Assembly: GCF_000337135.1 (NCBI RefSeq)
Contig: NZ_AOIN01000059.1
Span: 62,001-126,000, forward strand
Reading direction: 5' to 3'
DNA length: 64,000 bases
DNA from: Natrialba chahannaoensis JCM 10990
GTDB taxonomy: Archaea; Halobacteriota; Halobacteria; Halobacteriales; Natrialbaceae
Below are positions 1-9,149 of the stretch, one piece after another. Each line of letters opens with the position of its first letter. Within the stretch, counting starts at the first letter, position 1. The notes beneath the pieces were generated by a model, which did not search any database, was not told the DNA's origin, and worked only from the letters and a program-made list of their open reading frames with translations. The position numbers were made by a program, and so were the translations under genes.

Positions 1-320
1 ACGTCGACACGATCGAACTCGACGGCGCGGTCGGCGGCTGGGAAGGCGTCGCTCCCGACATGATCGCCGGCGAGCAGAACCCGACGATCGTCCTCTTTGA
101 GGGTCAGGAGTACGACTTCACCTGGTACAACGCGGACAACGGTACCCACAACATCGAGATCTGGGACGAGGACGAAGAGGTTGTCGACGACTACGCGACT
201 GACCAGGTTAACGACGACGAGCAGACACTCGAGGGTGTCGTTGCCTCCGAAGAGATGGCCTACTACCGTTGTTACCCACACGACCAGATGCAGGCACCAA
301 TTCAGGTCGAAAGCGAATAA
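1..320 (+). CDS. Halocyanin-like blue copper protein (3' part only)
   Basis: The reading frame is open from the window edge (first full codon at base 3), so the N-terminus and any signal peptide lie upstream. The visible part has the C-terminal half of a cupredoxin fold: a His in NGTHNIEIW, then Cys, His and Met in YYRCYPHDQM. That is the usual His-Cys-His-Met type 1 copper ligand set. By family, halocyanins are membrane-attached or extracellular one-electron carriers in haloarchaeal respiratory chains; that role here is inference. The strongly acidic composition fits a halophile. Confidence 0.85.
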   Translation, partial: VDTIELDGAVGGWEGVAPDMIAGEQNPTIVLFEGQEYDFTWYNADNGTHNIEIWDEDEEVVDDYATDQVNDDEQTLEGVVASEEMAYYRCYPHDQMQAPIQVESE

Positions 321-724
321 GTGGGCCAATTCAACGCCCCTTCCACCACAGCCGACCCTGTGTGTTCCTGGGACATACGCGAACACACAGTCCGGATTCG
401 ATAGCGACGAGAGCACGGTTCCAGTAGGCACCCAGTGTCCATCCACACCAAATCACACCTGCACCCACCCAACACTACCATCCAACCGCGCATCTCGTAC
501 CCGCTATCGTCTTCCTGTCTGCATACCTGCAACCACAGCACACCCACCCTGTACCTTCTTCCCGAATCACACCGCGTAGACAGTCCTCTATCCTGTTAGC
601 CGCCAGTCTTCCGCATATTGGAACCGAATACTTCTCACGAAGCCAAACACACGGCACAATCACCACACCACGCCTGGACAGACCGAACAGACCGAACAGC
701 CATCACACCACCTCTCCAATACCC
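321..724. other. Gene-free stretch, G-poor on the + strand
   Basis: This 404-base gap separates the cupredoxin gene from the convergent thioredoxin-like gene. I see no gene in it: the open frames are low-complexity and unlike any protein. The + strand is rich in C and A and poor in G, with runs of CCAC/CACAC and a 9-base direct repeat GACCGAACA near 680-697. It probably holds the 3' ends of two convergent transcripts. Confidence 0.6.
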
Positions 725-1291
725 CTACGTCTCCACCCACTTGATCGAACAGCCACGCGACGGCTCCCACTCGAGTGCAACCTCCTCACCTGCGAGCACT
801 GACTCGATGGCCTCCCGGATGTGGAACCGGCTCGGATCTTCGTCGGGATTGAGCGCGTCGTCGAGGCGGCCCTGATAGGCGAGAGTGAACTCGCCTGTCT
901 CATCGTTGCGCCGGAACAGGAACGGGTCCGGTGTACAGACCGCGTCGTAGGCCTCGGCGACATCCTGTGACTCGTCCCGAAGATAGGCGTCGTACTGGAT
1001 CGTCCCGTCGTCGACAAGTTCCTGCATCCGCTCGAACGAATCGTCCGGATACTGCTCGGCGTCGTTTGGATTGATCCCGATGACAGCAACGTCGTCGTAC
1101 TCGGCTGCGAGGTCGTTCAGCAGATCGAACTTCGCCTTCGCGTACGGGCAGTGGTTGCACGTAAAGACCAACAGCAGCGCCTCGTTGTCAGCGAACGACG
1201 CAAGTGAGTAGGTTTCGCCGTCGGTGCCCTGGAGTTCGAACGCCGGTGCCGCGTCGCCTGCCGCAAGCTCGGTTTCGGATTCTTTGGCCAT
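725..1291 (-). CDS. Thioredoxin-like (AhpC/TSA, redoxin family) protein
   Basis: A 188-aa thiol-dependent redox protein of the thioredoxin fold. The N-terminal half has a strand followed by the motif TCNHCPYAK, a CxxC pair placed as in thioredoxin-like peroxiredoxins and resA/TlpA relatives. It is followed by VIGINPNDAEQYPDDSFERM and a cis-Pro-like CTPDPFLF segment that contains a third Cys. No signal peptide is seen, so it should be cytoplasmic. Start taken at ATG 1291 (MAKESE); two in-frame ATGs at 1315 and 1318 are possible. The reading frame extends further upstream but loses family-like sequence. The physiological substrate cannot be told from sequence. Confidence 0.85.
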   Translation of the reverse strand: MAKESETELAAGDAAPAFELQGTDGETYSLASFADNEALLLVFTCNHCPYAKAKFDLLNDLAAEYDDVAVIGINPNDAEQYPDDSFERMQELVDDGTIQYDAYLRDESQDVAEAYDAVCTPDPFLFRRNDETGEFTLAYQGRLDDALNPDEDPSRFHIREAIESVLAGEEVALEWEPSRGCSIKWVET

Positions 1292-1432
1292 ACGAACCGT
1301 TTTGTGGAGTGTCATCATATAGCTCTCGCTCCCATCACCTGTTTTCTGGGTCAGAATACCACGATGCAGGGAGGATTGACGGACGGTTCGAACGTCGCGA
1401 CAGTTCGGCGAGCGAGTGTCACACGACGGCCT

Positions 1433-1441
1433 ACATATTTG
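1433..1441 (+). promoter_or_regulatory. TATA-like box of the 1466 gene
   Basis: The AT-rich stretch acatatttg lies about 25-33 nt upstream of the ATG at 1466, the spacing expected for an archaeal TATA box driving a leaderless transcript. This supports the start at 1466 rather than the longer open frame from 1304. Confidence 0.5.
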
Positions 1442-1465
1442 TACCCACCGGCGTATCGATGTGGT

Positions 1466-2095
1466 ATGAAGACGCTCGAGGTCACCGACGAACAGTACGA
1501 GTTCATCCAGCGCCTGCGGGAAGAAATTTCGAAGGACGTCGTCGGCCGCTACGGCTTTGTCCGCGAACAGGACGCCCTCCAGTTCCTGCTCGACAACATC
1601 GATGAGGAGGTCGCGAACGCGATCGATCTCGAGGCTGAGTTCTCCGCGACCGACGACGTGGCGGCCTCCGTCGGCGCGGCAATCGAGGGCGAAGCAGATC
1701 CGCATGCACTCAAGGAAATCACGTACGACGAAGCCGGCGATGTGGACGGGGCGACGGACAAGAAGGCAGCGAGCGAGTCGAGCCTCGATAAATCAGCGGG
1801 TGACTCGAGTAACGTCGGAACCGAGACGGAAGCAGACGGGGACGCTGACGACAAAAGTGGCGACGACAGCGACGGTGACGACGACAACAACAGTGACAGT
1901 GACACCACCAGCGGTGAGGCCGACGATGACGACATGCTGGACGAGATGATGAGCCTCCTCGAAACCCACGACGACAAGTGGGAGGAATCCTCCTCAGCGG
2001 ACTACCGCTACACCGTCACCCTCCCCGACGGTTCGACGGAAGACGTCCAGACAAAAGACGACGTGCGTGCGCTGCTGTTCAAAAATTACCGCTAA
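1466..2095 (+). CDS. Conserved haloarchaeal acidic protein, unknown function
   Basis: A 209-aa protein beginning MKTLEVTDEQYEFIQRLREE. The first ~55 residues look folded and helical and resemble the N-termini of small haloarchaeal DNA-associated or regulatory proteins, but I do not recognise a named domain. Residues ~110-160 are a very acidic Asp/Ser/Gly-rich linker containing short DD and SDSD repeats. The last ~45 residues (WEESSSADYRYTVTLPDGST) form a small beta-rich module. No membrane segment. Start chosen because a TATA-like box sits 25-33 nt upstream; the upstream open frame is poor. Function unknown. Confidence 0.75.
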   Translation: MKTLEVTDEQYEFIQRLREEISKDVVGRYGFVREQDALQFLLDNIDEEVANAIDLEAEFSATDDVAASVGAAIEGEADPHALKEITYDEAGDVDGATDKKAASESSLDKSAGDSSNVGTETEADGDADDKSGDDSDGDDDNNSDSDTTSGEADDDDMLDEMMSLLETHDDKWEESSSADYRYTVTLPDGSTEDVQTKDDVRALLFKNYR

Positions 2096-2146
2096 CGCCC
2101 GTCTCTCCCACGTTGCGCTCTATCACGAAAAACAACAAAGAACAAC

Positions 2147-2156
2147 GTTTTTACAC
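2147..2156 (+). promoter_or_regulatory. TATA-like box of the Lrp/AsnC gene
   Basis: The stretch gtttttacac lies 22-31 nt before the ATG at 2178, preceded by a purine-rich stretch that could serve as BRE. This indicates a leaderless transcript for the regulator and probably for the aminotransferase behind it. Confidence 0.55.
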
Positions 2157-2177
2157 ACGGTCGCGCTTCGCAGTGGT

Positions 2178-2663
2178 ATGAGCGAACGCGAGGTGCTCGA
2201 GTTGCTTCGTGAGAACGCGCGCTATTCGACGGCCGATATCGCGCGAATGACCGACCTTGAGGAAGACGAGGTCGCCGCCGCGATAGACAATCTTGAGGCG
2301 GCGGGCGTGGTGCGGGGCTATCAGGCCGTCATCGACTGGGACGAACTCGAGGAAGAGCGAGTCCGCGCCGAGGTCGAGTTGAACGTCCGACTCGATCGTG
2401 AAACCGGCTACGATGACATCGCAGAGCGTCTCGCCCGGTTCCCGGAGGTCACCGCCCTCCGACTGGTCAGCGGCGACTACGACTTCGATATGGAGGTCGA
2501 GGGCGACTCGATCCGCGAGGTCTCGCAGTTCATCAGCGAGAAGGTCGCACCAGTCCCGGAGATCACGCAGACGGTCACCCACTACGTGATGACTTCCTAC
2601 AAGGAGAATGGCATCGAGTTCGGTGACGGGGAGGAGGACGACCGCCTCTCGTATACCCCATAG
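2178..2663 (+). CDS. Lrp/AsnC family transcriptional regulator
   Basis: A 161-aa regulator. Residues ~1-50 form a winged helix-turn-helix (REVLELLRENARYSTADIAR, then an EDEVAAAIDNLEAAGVVRGY recognition region). Residues ~60-145 form the ligand-sensing RAM/AsnC domain, with the family phrase VRLVSGDYDFDM-like and the closing THYVMTSYKENG. Such proteins are DNA-binding multimers that respond to amino acids. The gene is followed 17 bp later by an aminotransferase on the same strand, a pairing that suggests the regulator controls its neighbour. ATG 2178 fits the promoter at 2147-2156; the longer upstream frame overlaps the previous gene and is not protein-like. Confidence 0.92.
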   Translation: MSEREVLELLRENARYSTADIARMTDLEEDEVAAAIDNLEAAGVVRGYQAVIDWDELEEERVRAEVELNVRLDRETGYDDIAERLARFPEVTALRLVSGDYDFDMEVEGDSIREVSQFISEKVAPVPEITQTVTHYVMTSYKENGIEFGDGEEDDRLSYTP

Positions 2664-2680
2664 TGAGTGTGATTTGAGCG

Positions 2681-3838
2681 ATGCCATTCGACCTTTCAGA
2701 CCGCGTGCAGACGGTGCCACCATCCGGTATCAGACGCTTCTTCGAAATTGCCGAGGAGCGCGACGACGTCATCTCGCTTGGCGTTGGCGAGCCCGACTTC
2801 GCGACGCCGTGGGCCGCCCGCGACGCCGCCATCGCCTCTCTCGAGGCCGGGAAGACCTCCTACACGGCGAACCGGGGCAAGCGCGAACTTCGCGAGCGGA
2901 TCGCCGACTACGTCGCAGACGGCTTCGGCCTGGACTACGATCCAGCGGACGAGATCATCGTTACCGCAGGCGCGAGCGAGGCCGTCGACCTGGCCTTTCG
3001 CGCGCTCGTCGATCCCGGCGACACCGTCGCGATCGCCCAGCCGTCGTACATCTCCTACGAACCGGGCGTGATCTTCGCCGGCGGCGAGGTTCTCTCCGTT
3101 CCGACCAGCAAGGCGGACGAGTTCACACTCACCGTCGAGGCACTCGAGGCGGCCGGCGCGGACGAGGCCGACCTGCTCGTCCTCTGTTACCCCAACAACC
3201 CGACCGGCGCAGTGATGAGCAAGGCCGAACTCGAGCCCGTTGCCGAGTTCGCTCGCGAGCACGACCTGACGGTGCTTTCGGACGAGATTTATGCCGAACT
3301 AACCTATAATGGGTCTCACACATCGATCGCGACACTCGAGGGGATGCGCGAGCGAACCATCGTCTTCAACGGCTTCTCGAAGGCCCATGCCATGACCGGA
3401 CTCCGACTCGGCTACGCGCTTGGCCCTGCGAAGGCGATCAACGCGATGAACAAGATCCACCAGTACACAATGCTCTCAGCGCCGACAACGGCCCAGCACG
3501 CGGCAATCGAAGCGCTCGATTCGTGTGATGAAGAGGTGCGCGAGATGGTCGCCCAGTACGACCGCCGCCGGCAGTTCGTCCTCTCACGATTCCGTGAGAT
3601 CGGGCTCGATGTCTTCGAGGCCAAGGGCGCGTTCTACTGTTTCCCCGAGGTCCCCGACGGCTGGACCGCAGAGGAGTTCGCAGAGGGCGTGCTCCGCGAG
3701 GAAGGCGTTGCGGTCGTCCCCGGGGATGTCTTCGGTGCTGGTGGCGAGGGCCATCTTCGGGTGTCCTACGCAACCGGGCTGAACGACCTCCGCGAGGCAC
3801 TCGACCGGATCGAGACGTTCGTCGAGGAGCACGTCTAA
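2681..3838 (+). CDS. PLP-dependent class I/II aminotransferase
   Basis: A 385-aa fold-type I aminotransferase of the AspC/aromatic aminotransferase group. Visible family features in order are SLGVGEPDF near the N-terminus, YTANRGKRELRERI, ITAGASEAVDLA-type cofactor loop, CYPNNPTGAVMSK, LSDEIYAELTY, and FNGFSKAHAMTGLRLGY, which holds the Schiff-base Lys. Substrate (aspartate, alanine or aromatic amino acids) cannot be decided. It probably shares a transcript with the Lrp-type gene 17 bp upstream and is therefore likely under its control. Length is normal for the family. Confidence 0.93.
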   Translation: MPFDLSDRVQTVPPSGIRRFFEIAEERDDVISLGVGEPDFATPWAARDAAIASLEAGKTSYTANRGKRELRERIADYVADGFGLDYDPADEIIVTAGASEAVDLAFRALVDPGDTVAIAQPSYISYEPGVIFAGGEVLSVPTSKADEFTLTVEALEAAGADEADLLVLCYPNNPTGAVMSKAELEPVAEFAREHDLTVLSDEIYAELTYNGSHTSIATLEGMRERTIVFNGFSKAHAMTGLRLGYALGPAKAINAMNKIHQYTMLSAPTTAQHAAIEALDSCDEEVREMVAQYDRRRQFVLSRFREIGLDVFEAKGAFYCFPEVPDGWTAEEFAEGVLREEGVAVVPGDVFGAGGEGHLRVSYATGLNDLREALDRIETFVEEHV

Positions 3839-4590
3839 GCCGACCAAGTCGATTTTCCTGAGAACAGTCCACGACAAACGACACGTTGTCGTGCACCGAA
3901 GCGACTCAAACACAGCTGGGAGATCGCCCATCGATGCAAGCTGTGCTGTCGGTTTGGGCTGTGGCTCGGCGGGAGGCTCAACTGCCGGTTCGGGAACCCA
4001 GACCGATTGCCAGGAGGCCGCACGCGCACCGCCAACGTCTTTTTTGAGATCGTTCCCGATGTAGTGTAGACGGTCTCGGTTGGACGCGTTCTGAGCACCT
4101 CGAGCGCCCGCTCGAACGGCTCGGGATCTGGCTTTCCCGGGATAGTCGTCGCTGAGCCGCAAAAGACGGTTACATCGAATGTGTCGGCAAGTTCCAGAAC
4201 CTCAAGCTTCGCCGTCTGCATCTCCACGCTTCCCTGTGTAATCAGCCCGATCGGACCTCGTTCGCGAGCGACCCGAAGTGCCTCCTGAGCACCGCTTCTG
4301 AAGCGTACTGGTGGCTCGGTTTCGAGTACTGTTACCGTCGCTTCTGCGAGCTGCGGCGCGTGTGCAGGATCACCGCCAGCAGCGGTCGCGACCGCGTGGT
4401 AGATGTGCTCCCAGAACTCCGTGATCGACTCGGCAGACGGAAGGGCAGCGGGGTCGACAGCGTTCACCGCCTGGGGTCCGAAGAACGGGTCAACATCGAC
4501 GCGGTCGAAGACGGCTTCGTGGAACAACTCATCATCGCGAAAGCAGAGCGTGCCATCCAGATCGAAACAGACGGCTTCGATAGTGTCCAT
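3835..4590 (-). pseudogene. HAD-family hydrolase, frameshifted near its C-terminus
   Basis: The N-terminal two thirds is a normal HAD phosphatase: motif I CFDLDGTLCF with the nucleophile Asp, a helical cap, and motif II GLITQGS. Motif III (PGKPDPEPFERALEVL) is also present. Around 4064-4070 the frame breaks. The motif IV text YIGNDLKKDVGGARAASWQS follows in the next frame on the same strand, where it continues to GDLPAVFESL, a normal HAD ending. In the annotated frame the C-terminus becomes meaningless and runs to 3835, overlapping the aminotransferase end by 4 bp. A net one-base loss (or two-base gain) explains this. It may be a real pseudogene or a sequencing error. Confidence 0.75.
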
Positions 4591-4686
4591 ATAGTTCTTG
4601 TCTGAGTGGGAGAAGTATTAATCTTCTATCACTTACTGACGAACCGAACCACGAACGTTCATCTCGGTCGCTGGACTTCTCTTCAT

Positions 4687-5970
4687 ATGGTCCACTACCG
4701 TCCGCTTCGTGACGGCGAAGCCTTTCACGAGTTCCGCCAGTACGCGTTCAGACCTGCCTCCGGCATCGAACCGTACGATCCAGACGAACACGAGACACCG
4801 CGGGATCGTCGCGGTGGCCGCCGTGCGATCTACGAACACGACCCTGGCGAGAACGAAGACGAGGGCGGGGACAGCGACAACACAAACCCAGACCCGCGGA
4901 GTATCTGCCGACACTACTGGCTCGAAACGCACGTCCGCGGGGACACCCATCCAACCGCCGGCCTCGCCTCTGTTGCAACTCCGCCGGAGTTCCGCCGACA
5001 GGGCTACGTCCGCGACCTCCTCGCCTACTCGCTCGAAGAATACCGCGAGCGCGGCTGCCGGTTCTCCGTCCTGTGGCCCTTCTCCTACAGCTTCTACAAC
5101 ACCTACGGCTGGGACACAAGCAACCAGCTCGCCCGCCACGCGTTCGACCCAGACCTGCTCTCGTTCGCGAGCGCAGCCCTCGACGCGAGCAGCGCCGACT
5201 ACTCGTTCCAGCCACTCGAGTCCAACGCGTTTGTGCGACTCCAGTCGGTCTACGAAGCCCACACTGAGCGATACGCGCTCGCAATCGAGCGCGACGAGTG
5301 GTGGTGGCGTCATCGGGTTTTCGAAGGCCACGACGTGGACCCATACGTCTATGCCGCAGAGCGCGACGGTGACACGGTTGGCTACCTCGTCTACGGCTTT
5401 GACAGCCACGGCGACAGCGAACTCGGCGGACGAACAATGGTCGTCTCCGAACTGGTCGGCGAGGATCACGAGGCGTTCCTGGCGCTGCTCGCGTTCTGTC
5501 ACCGCCACGCCTCGCAAGTCGAGGAGGTGGTACTCGAGTTACCCCCCGAAGCGCCGTTCCGGGAGACAGTTCGCACACCGGGCGAGGTTGAGACGACGGT
5601 GAAGAACGGGCCGATGGTTCGGGTGATCGATGTTGCAGAGACGCTCTCGGCGCTGTCCTACCCGCAGGGTGTGGAGACGACGCGCTTGCTGTCGGTGACG
5701 GACCCGCTCGCCGACTGGAACAATGGGACGTTCGAGTTCGCGGTTCGGGACGGAAGCGCTGCGTGTGAGCGTGTTCTGGATGGAGATGACGAGCACGATT
5801 CTACCGCCGACGCTCGCCTCGACATTGCCACACTCTCCCAGCTCGTTGTCGGCGCTCGCAGTGCCCGCGAACTTGCACGGACGAATCGACTCGAGGCGTC
5901 AGATGAGGTCGTCTCGGAACTCGAGGAACTCTTTCCGAAGACTGGCGTCTACCTGAGTGACCACTTCTGA
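4687..5970 (+). CDS. Eis-like GNAT N-acetyltransferase
   Basis: A 427-aa protein. Residues ~1-150 carry a GNAT domain with the acetyl-CoA binding region VATPPEFRRQGYVRDLL and the following LWPFSYSFYNTYGW typical of the Eis (enhanced intracellular survival) group. The middle holds a second GNAT-like domain (RDGDTVGYLVYGF). The C-terminal ~100 residues resemble the SCP2-like sterol-carrier domain found in Eis proteins (LLSVTDPLADWNNGTFEFAV). Unlike bacterial Eis it has an acidic insert at ~45-75. Substrate unknown; bacterial relatives acetylate amines of aminoglycosides or proteins. The ATG at 4687 begins the conserved region; the frame is open 27 codons further upstream. Confidence 0.85.
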   Translation: MVHYRPLRDGEAFHEFRQYAFRPASGIEPYDPDEHETPRDRRGGRRAIYEHDPGENEDEGGDSDNTNPDPRSICRHYWLETHVRGDTHPTAGLASVATPPEFRRQGYVRDLLAYSLEEYRERGCRFSVLWPFSYSFYNTYGWDTSNQLARHAFDPDLLSFASAALDASSADYSFQPLESNAFVRLQSVYEAHTERYALAIERDEWWWRHRVFEGHDVDPYVYAAERDGDTVGYLVYGFDSHGDSELGGRTMVVSELVGEDHEAFLALLAFCHRHASQVEEVVLELPPEAPFRETVRTPGEVETTVKNGPMVRVIDVAETLSALSYPQGVETTRLLSVTDPLADWNNGTFEFAVRDGSAACERVLDGDDEHDSTADARLDIATLSQLVVGARSARELARTNRLEASDEVVSELEELFPKTGVYLSDHF

Positions 5971-6147
5971 GACGGGAACTAGTATCCTCGGCACAACTAC
6001 GGACAGGTTGCGGTTACCGTCGAATCGGTACTCGGTCCAGATCCAGATGGCGAGCAAGCGCTGGAACCGATCGTGGGAGAGCGCACGGTACAAGGCATAT
6101 TTTAGTTAGCCAACAGGCTTTCCGTCTCGACCACGATTGTTCGACCG

Positions 6148-6987
6148 ATGCGACGGCGCAGGTACCTCACCGGGCTTTCATCGGTCGCGACCGCCGGAAT
6201 CGCAGGCTGTGCAGGACACACCCCGGCGGACGACGACCAGTCAGCACCAGGCATCGGCGGGCGCAGCGATACTGATGTCGACGTCGATATTGTTACCGAA
6301 ACACAGTTCGAGGACGATCTGACGCCGCTTTGCGGAGCCGGCGAATCACTCCCGGCGAATGTCGACGGTGTGAACGCGGCCTTCGTGACCGACCACGAGT
6401 TCGTCCCCGATCACGAACGCGGGCACTACGGCGTTCGTGGCCGGATTGTGCAAGGAGACTCCGAAGAATCCGGAGCTGACGGAGCGCCCAGACGACGCGG
6501 AAACGTCCCCAGCGTCCACGTAGCGTTTTCCGACGGTTCGACCGCATCGGAACGCATCTACGGTCTCGAGTCGGACGAATCGTACGCGTTCACGGTTGTG
6601 ACAGCAGCAGGTGACCTCGACGACATCAAGTCGTACGAGCTCACCGTTCCTGACGGTGCAACCGCTGACATCGGACACGTCCCGGCGGCGTACGCGACGA
6701 TCGACGACGAACAGTGGGGACAGATCGGAACTCACGACGGCGACGCCGTCTACGGCTGCGTCGCATCCGTAAAGAACGACCACGACCGGTCCGTGGAACT
6801 GTATCCGCGGTACAAGGCGTTTCTCGACGAGACGACGGTCGCAGCCAGCGGCACAGCCATCGAGTCGAGCCTCGTTCTCGATCCGAATGAGACGCAAACG
6901 GTCTCCTTCCCGTACCGACGGTGCGATCCGGGTGCAGTCGTCTCCGTCGACACCTGGCTCGAGTGGTCGACGATGTTGTACCCGTGA
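6148..6987 (+). CDS. Secreted lipoprotein, function unknown
   Basis: A 279-aa protein with an N-terminal MRRRRYLTGLSS, a twin-arginine type signal, and the lipobox AGIAGCAG, so it is probably exported by Tat and lipid-anchored to the outer face of the membrane. The mature part is acidic with an Asp/Ser-rich linker. Four further Cys residues (in TPLCGAGE, YGCVAS, RRCDPG and the lipobox) could form disulfides. I recognise no catalytic domain. It stands alone, flanked by the acetyltransferase gene and the convergent reductase gene. Confidence 0.8.
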   Translation: MRRRRYLTGLSSVATAGIAGCAGHTPADDDQSAPGIGGRSDTDVDVDIVTETQFEDDLTPLCGAGESLPANVDGVNAAFVTDHEFVPDHERGHYGVRGRIVQGDSEESGADGAPRRRGNVPSVHVAFSDGSTASERIYGLESDESYAFTVVTAAGDLDDIKSYELTVPDGATADIGHVPAAYATIDDEQWGQIGTHDGDAVYGCVASVKNDHDRSVELYPRYKAFLDETTVAASGTAIESSLVLDPNETQTVSFPYRRCDPGAVVSVDTWLEWSTMLYP

Positions 6988-7056
6988 CTAGCCGGCCGTC
7001 GAACTGCTGGGGCGAATAGGCACGTACTCGAGTGCTACTTCACCAAAATCGATGAC

Positions 7057-7647
7057 TCACCGCTCGCCGGTCGCCTCGATCCGGTACCGGAGTTCGACCA
7101 CCCCGGTTTCGCGCGGTGTCGTCTCGAGTAACTCGAGTGTGCGGTGCGTCCCGTCCTCGGAATCGCCGAACAGTGAGATGCCACTGCCAAGCAGGAACGG
7201 GACCAGCGTCAGTCGGAGTTCGTCGACGCAGTTCGCGCGTAACAGCGACTGTGCGGTGGTTGCACCGCCGACGAGCCAGATGCGATCGTGCTGCCGTTTC
7301 AGCCGTTCGACGAGCGCGGCTGGCTCGTCGTCGACCAGTTTCACGGCATCGGTCGCCAGTGGTAACTCGCGGCTCGTGAGGACGTACGTCGGCCGGTCTT
7401 CGTAGGGCCATTTGCCGAAGCCGAGCACCTGCTCGTACGTCGTGGATCCCATCACGAGGCAGTCGACGCTGGCGAAGAACGCGTCGTACCCATCGTCTGT
7501 AGGTTCGGTATTTTCTGTGGTCGTGGTATCGGCTGCGGACCCATCGGCCTCCGCGTCCGAGACCTCCTCGAGCCACGAGATGCCACCGTCGTCGGTCGCG
7601 ATGAAGCCGTCCACGCTGGCGGCGATGTAGAGGATGCAGTCGGCCAT
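7057..7647 (-). CDS. RibD C-terminal / dihydrofolate reductase-like protein
   Basis: A 196-aa protein of the RibD_C/DHFR-like fold. The N-terminus ILYIAASVDGFIA and the central SVDCLVMGSTTYEQVLGFG, followed by RIWLVGGATTAQSLL, match the NADPH-binding pattern of this superfamily. An acidic/Thr-rich insert (residues ~28-50) is probably a surface loop. It is most like the stand-alone YwjB/YyaP-type reductases rather than true folate enzymes; the substrate is unknown. It is convergent with the lipoprotein gene. The TnpB element lies immediately upstream of its start and may have displaced its promoter. Confidence 0.85.
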   Translation of the reverse strand: MADCILYIAASVDGFIATDDGGISWLEEVSDAEADGSAADTTTTENTEPTDDGYDAFFASVDCLVMGSTTYEQVLGFGKWPYEDRPTYVLTSRELPLATDAVKLVDDEPAALVERLKRQHDRIWLVGGATTAQSLLRANCVDELRLTLVPFLLGSGISLFGDSEDGTHRTLELLETTPRETGVVELRYRIEATGER

Positions 7648-7676
7648 GTGTTGTTATATGCTGAACAGGCGTAATA

Positions 7677-7696
7677 CCATGGCCTGCAGGCCGTGG
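7677..7696. repeat. Strong short hairpin around GGCCTGCAGGCC
   Basis: A perfect 12-bp palindrome at 7681-7692, extended by flanking CCA/TGG to an 8-bp stem (one T-G wobble) with a TGCA loop. It sits between the reductase start and the TnpB element. It could be the left-end hairpin of the element or a regulatory site of the reductase gene; sequence alone does not decide. Confidence 0.5.
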
Positions 7697-7815
7697 ATAC
7701 GCGCCGTCACTCAGTGCCATGTTCCACCGACTTCGACAGGGCTGGATATTCTACTGTTCTCAATCTTAACCTTTACAGATGAAGCGAGTATAAGTAGTTA
7801 TACAGGCGCTTAACG

Positions 7816-9132
7816 ATGCTGGAGGTCCACCGCACCCATCGAGCGAAAATCCGCAACCACGCACAGGTAGCGGAGTCGCTCGACCGGCACGGGTGGAGTG
7901 CCAGCAAGCTCTGGAACGTTGCGAACGATCACTCCCGGGAAGTCTGAGAGGAGACGGGCGAGATTCCTGACCACAAGGAGTTGAAAGACGAGTTGAAGGA
8001 ACATCCAAAATACAAAGGACTACACTCACAGTCCAGTCAGCGGGTTCTGGAGGAACTCGCTGAAGCCTTCAACTCGTGGTACTCAAGTGACGATAACAGG
8101 GACAATCCGCCCGGCTACCGCAAACGCAACTACTACGACGATGAGGGCCGTCGCGTCCACGAAGAACACCCGCGTTCCACCGTGACGTGGAAACAAAACG
8201 GTATCCGCCACGACACCAAACACAACCGTGTCCGCCTCTCCAAGGGTGCGAATCACAAGGAACACCCGAAAGCGTGGGAGTACATCCTTGTCGAATACGA
8301 GACGCGCCCCGGCGTCACGGTCGAGAACCTGCAACAGGTTCGCGCTGTCTACGACCAATCGAAAGAGCGGTGGGAACTGCACCTCGTCTGCAAAGACGAA
8401 ATCGAGACGCCCACTGCGCCCGGTAACGAGACAGCGGGCATCGACCTCGGCATCAGCAACTTCGCTGCTGTCGCGTATAGCACCGATGACGCCGACCTGT
8501 ACCCCGGCAACCGCTTGAAACAGGACGGGTACTACTTCCCGAAGGAAATCGCCAACTGTGACGACAGTGGTGGTGAACGAGCCACACGTCTCCACACGAA
8601 GTGGTCTGGGCGGCGCACCCATTTTTTCCACAGTCTCGCCAAACACATCGTCCAACGATGTATCGAGAGGGGTGTTGGCCGAATCAATATCGGGGAGTTG
8701 GAAGGCGTCCGCGAGGACGAGAACGGCGGCTCGAAGAACTGGGGCAAACACGGCAACCTCGACCTACATGGGTGGGCATTCGACCGCTTCACCTCGATTC
8801 TCGAATACAAGGCGAAAGTCGAAGGTATCGAAGTCGTGGAGGTGGACGAGCGCGACACGAGCAAGACGTGTTGTGTGTGCGGTCGGGAAGATGAGAGTCA
8901 GCGTGTTGAACGCGGGTTGTACGTGTGTGATGAGTGTGATGCGGCGTTTAATGCGGACGTGAATGGGGCGGAGAACATCCGTCTCAACATCAACGGTGAA
9001 AGTAACTCCGAGTCTCCGGCCAGTTTGGGTGGGGATAGGAGTACCGGCTGGTTGGCACAGCCCGGAGTCTACCTGTACGACTTGTCCAGCGGATTCCAAC
9101 CGCAGGAACAAGTGGTAGACTGCAAACCCTAA
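7816..9132 (+). pseudogene. tnpB: tnpB, RNA-guided nuclease gene interrupted by a TGA
   Basis: Translation from ATG 7816 gives MLEVHRTHRAKIRNHAQVAE and continues in one frame to 9132, except for a TGA at 7945-7947 (codon 44). Family members usually carry Trp there (TGG), so this looks like a point mutation. A 383-aa product could restart at ATG 7981 but would lack the N-terminal strand of the RNA-binding domain. Downstream everything is intact: RuvC Asp in AGIDLGISNF, Glu in INIGELEGV, zinc finger CCVCGRED...YVCDECD and the last Asp in FNADVNGAEN. By family it is the IS605-type guide-RNA nuclease; activity of this copy is doubtful. Confidence 0.88.
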
Positions 9133-9149
9133 TATCCCAACCTCGGGAT

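Noticed and set aside
97-579. Open frame over the cupredoxin gene and the following gap
   Set aside because: It is a shadow of the real frame and continues into Thr/Pro/Arg-rich nonsense.
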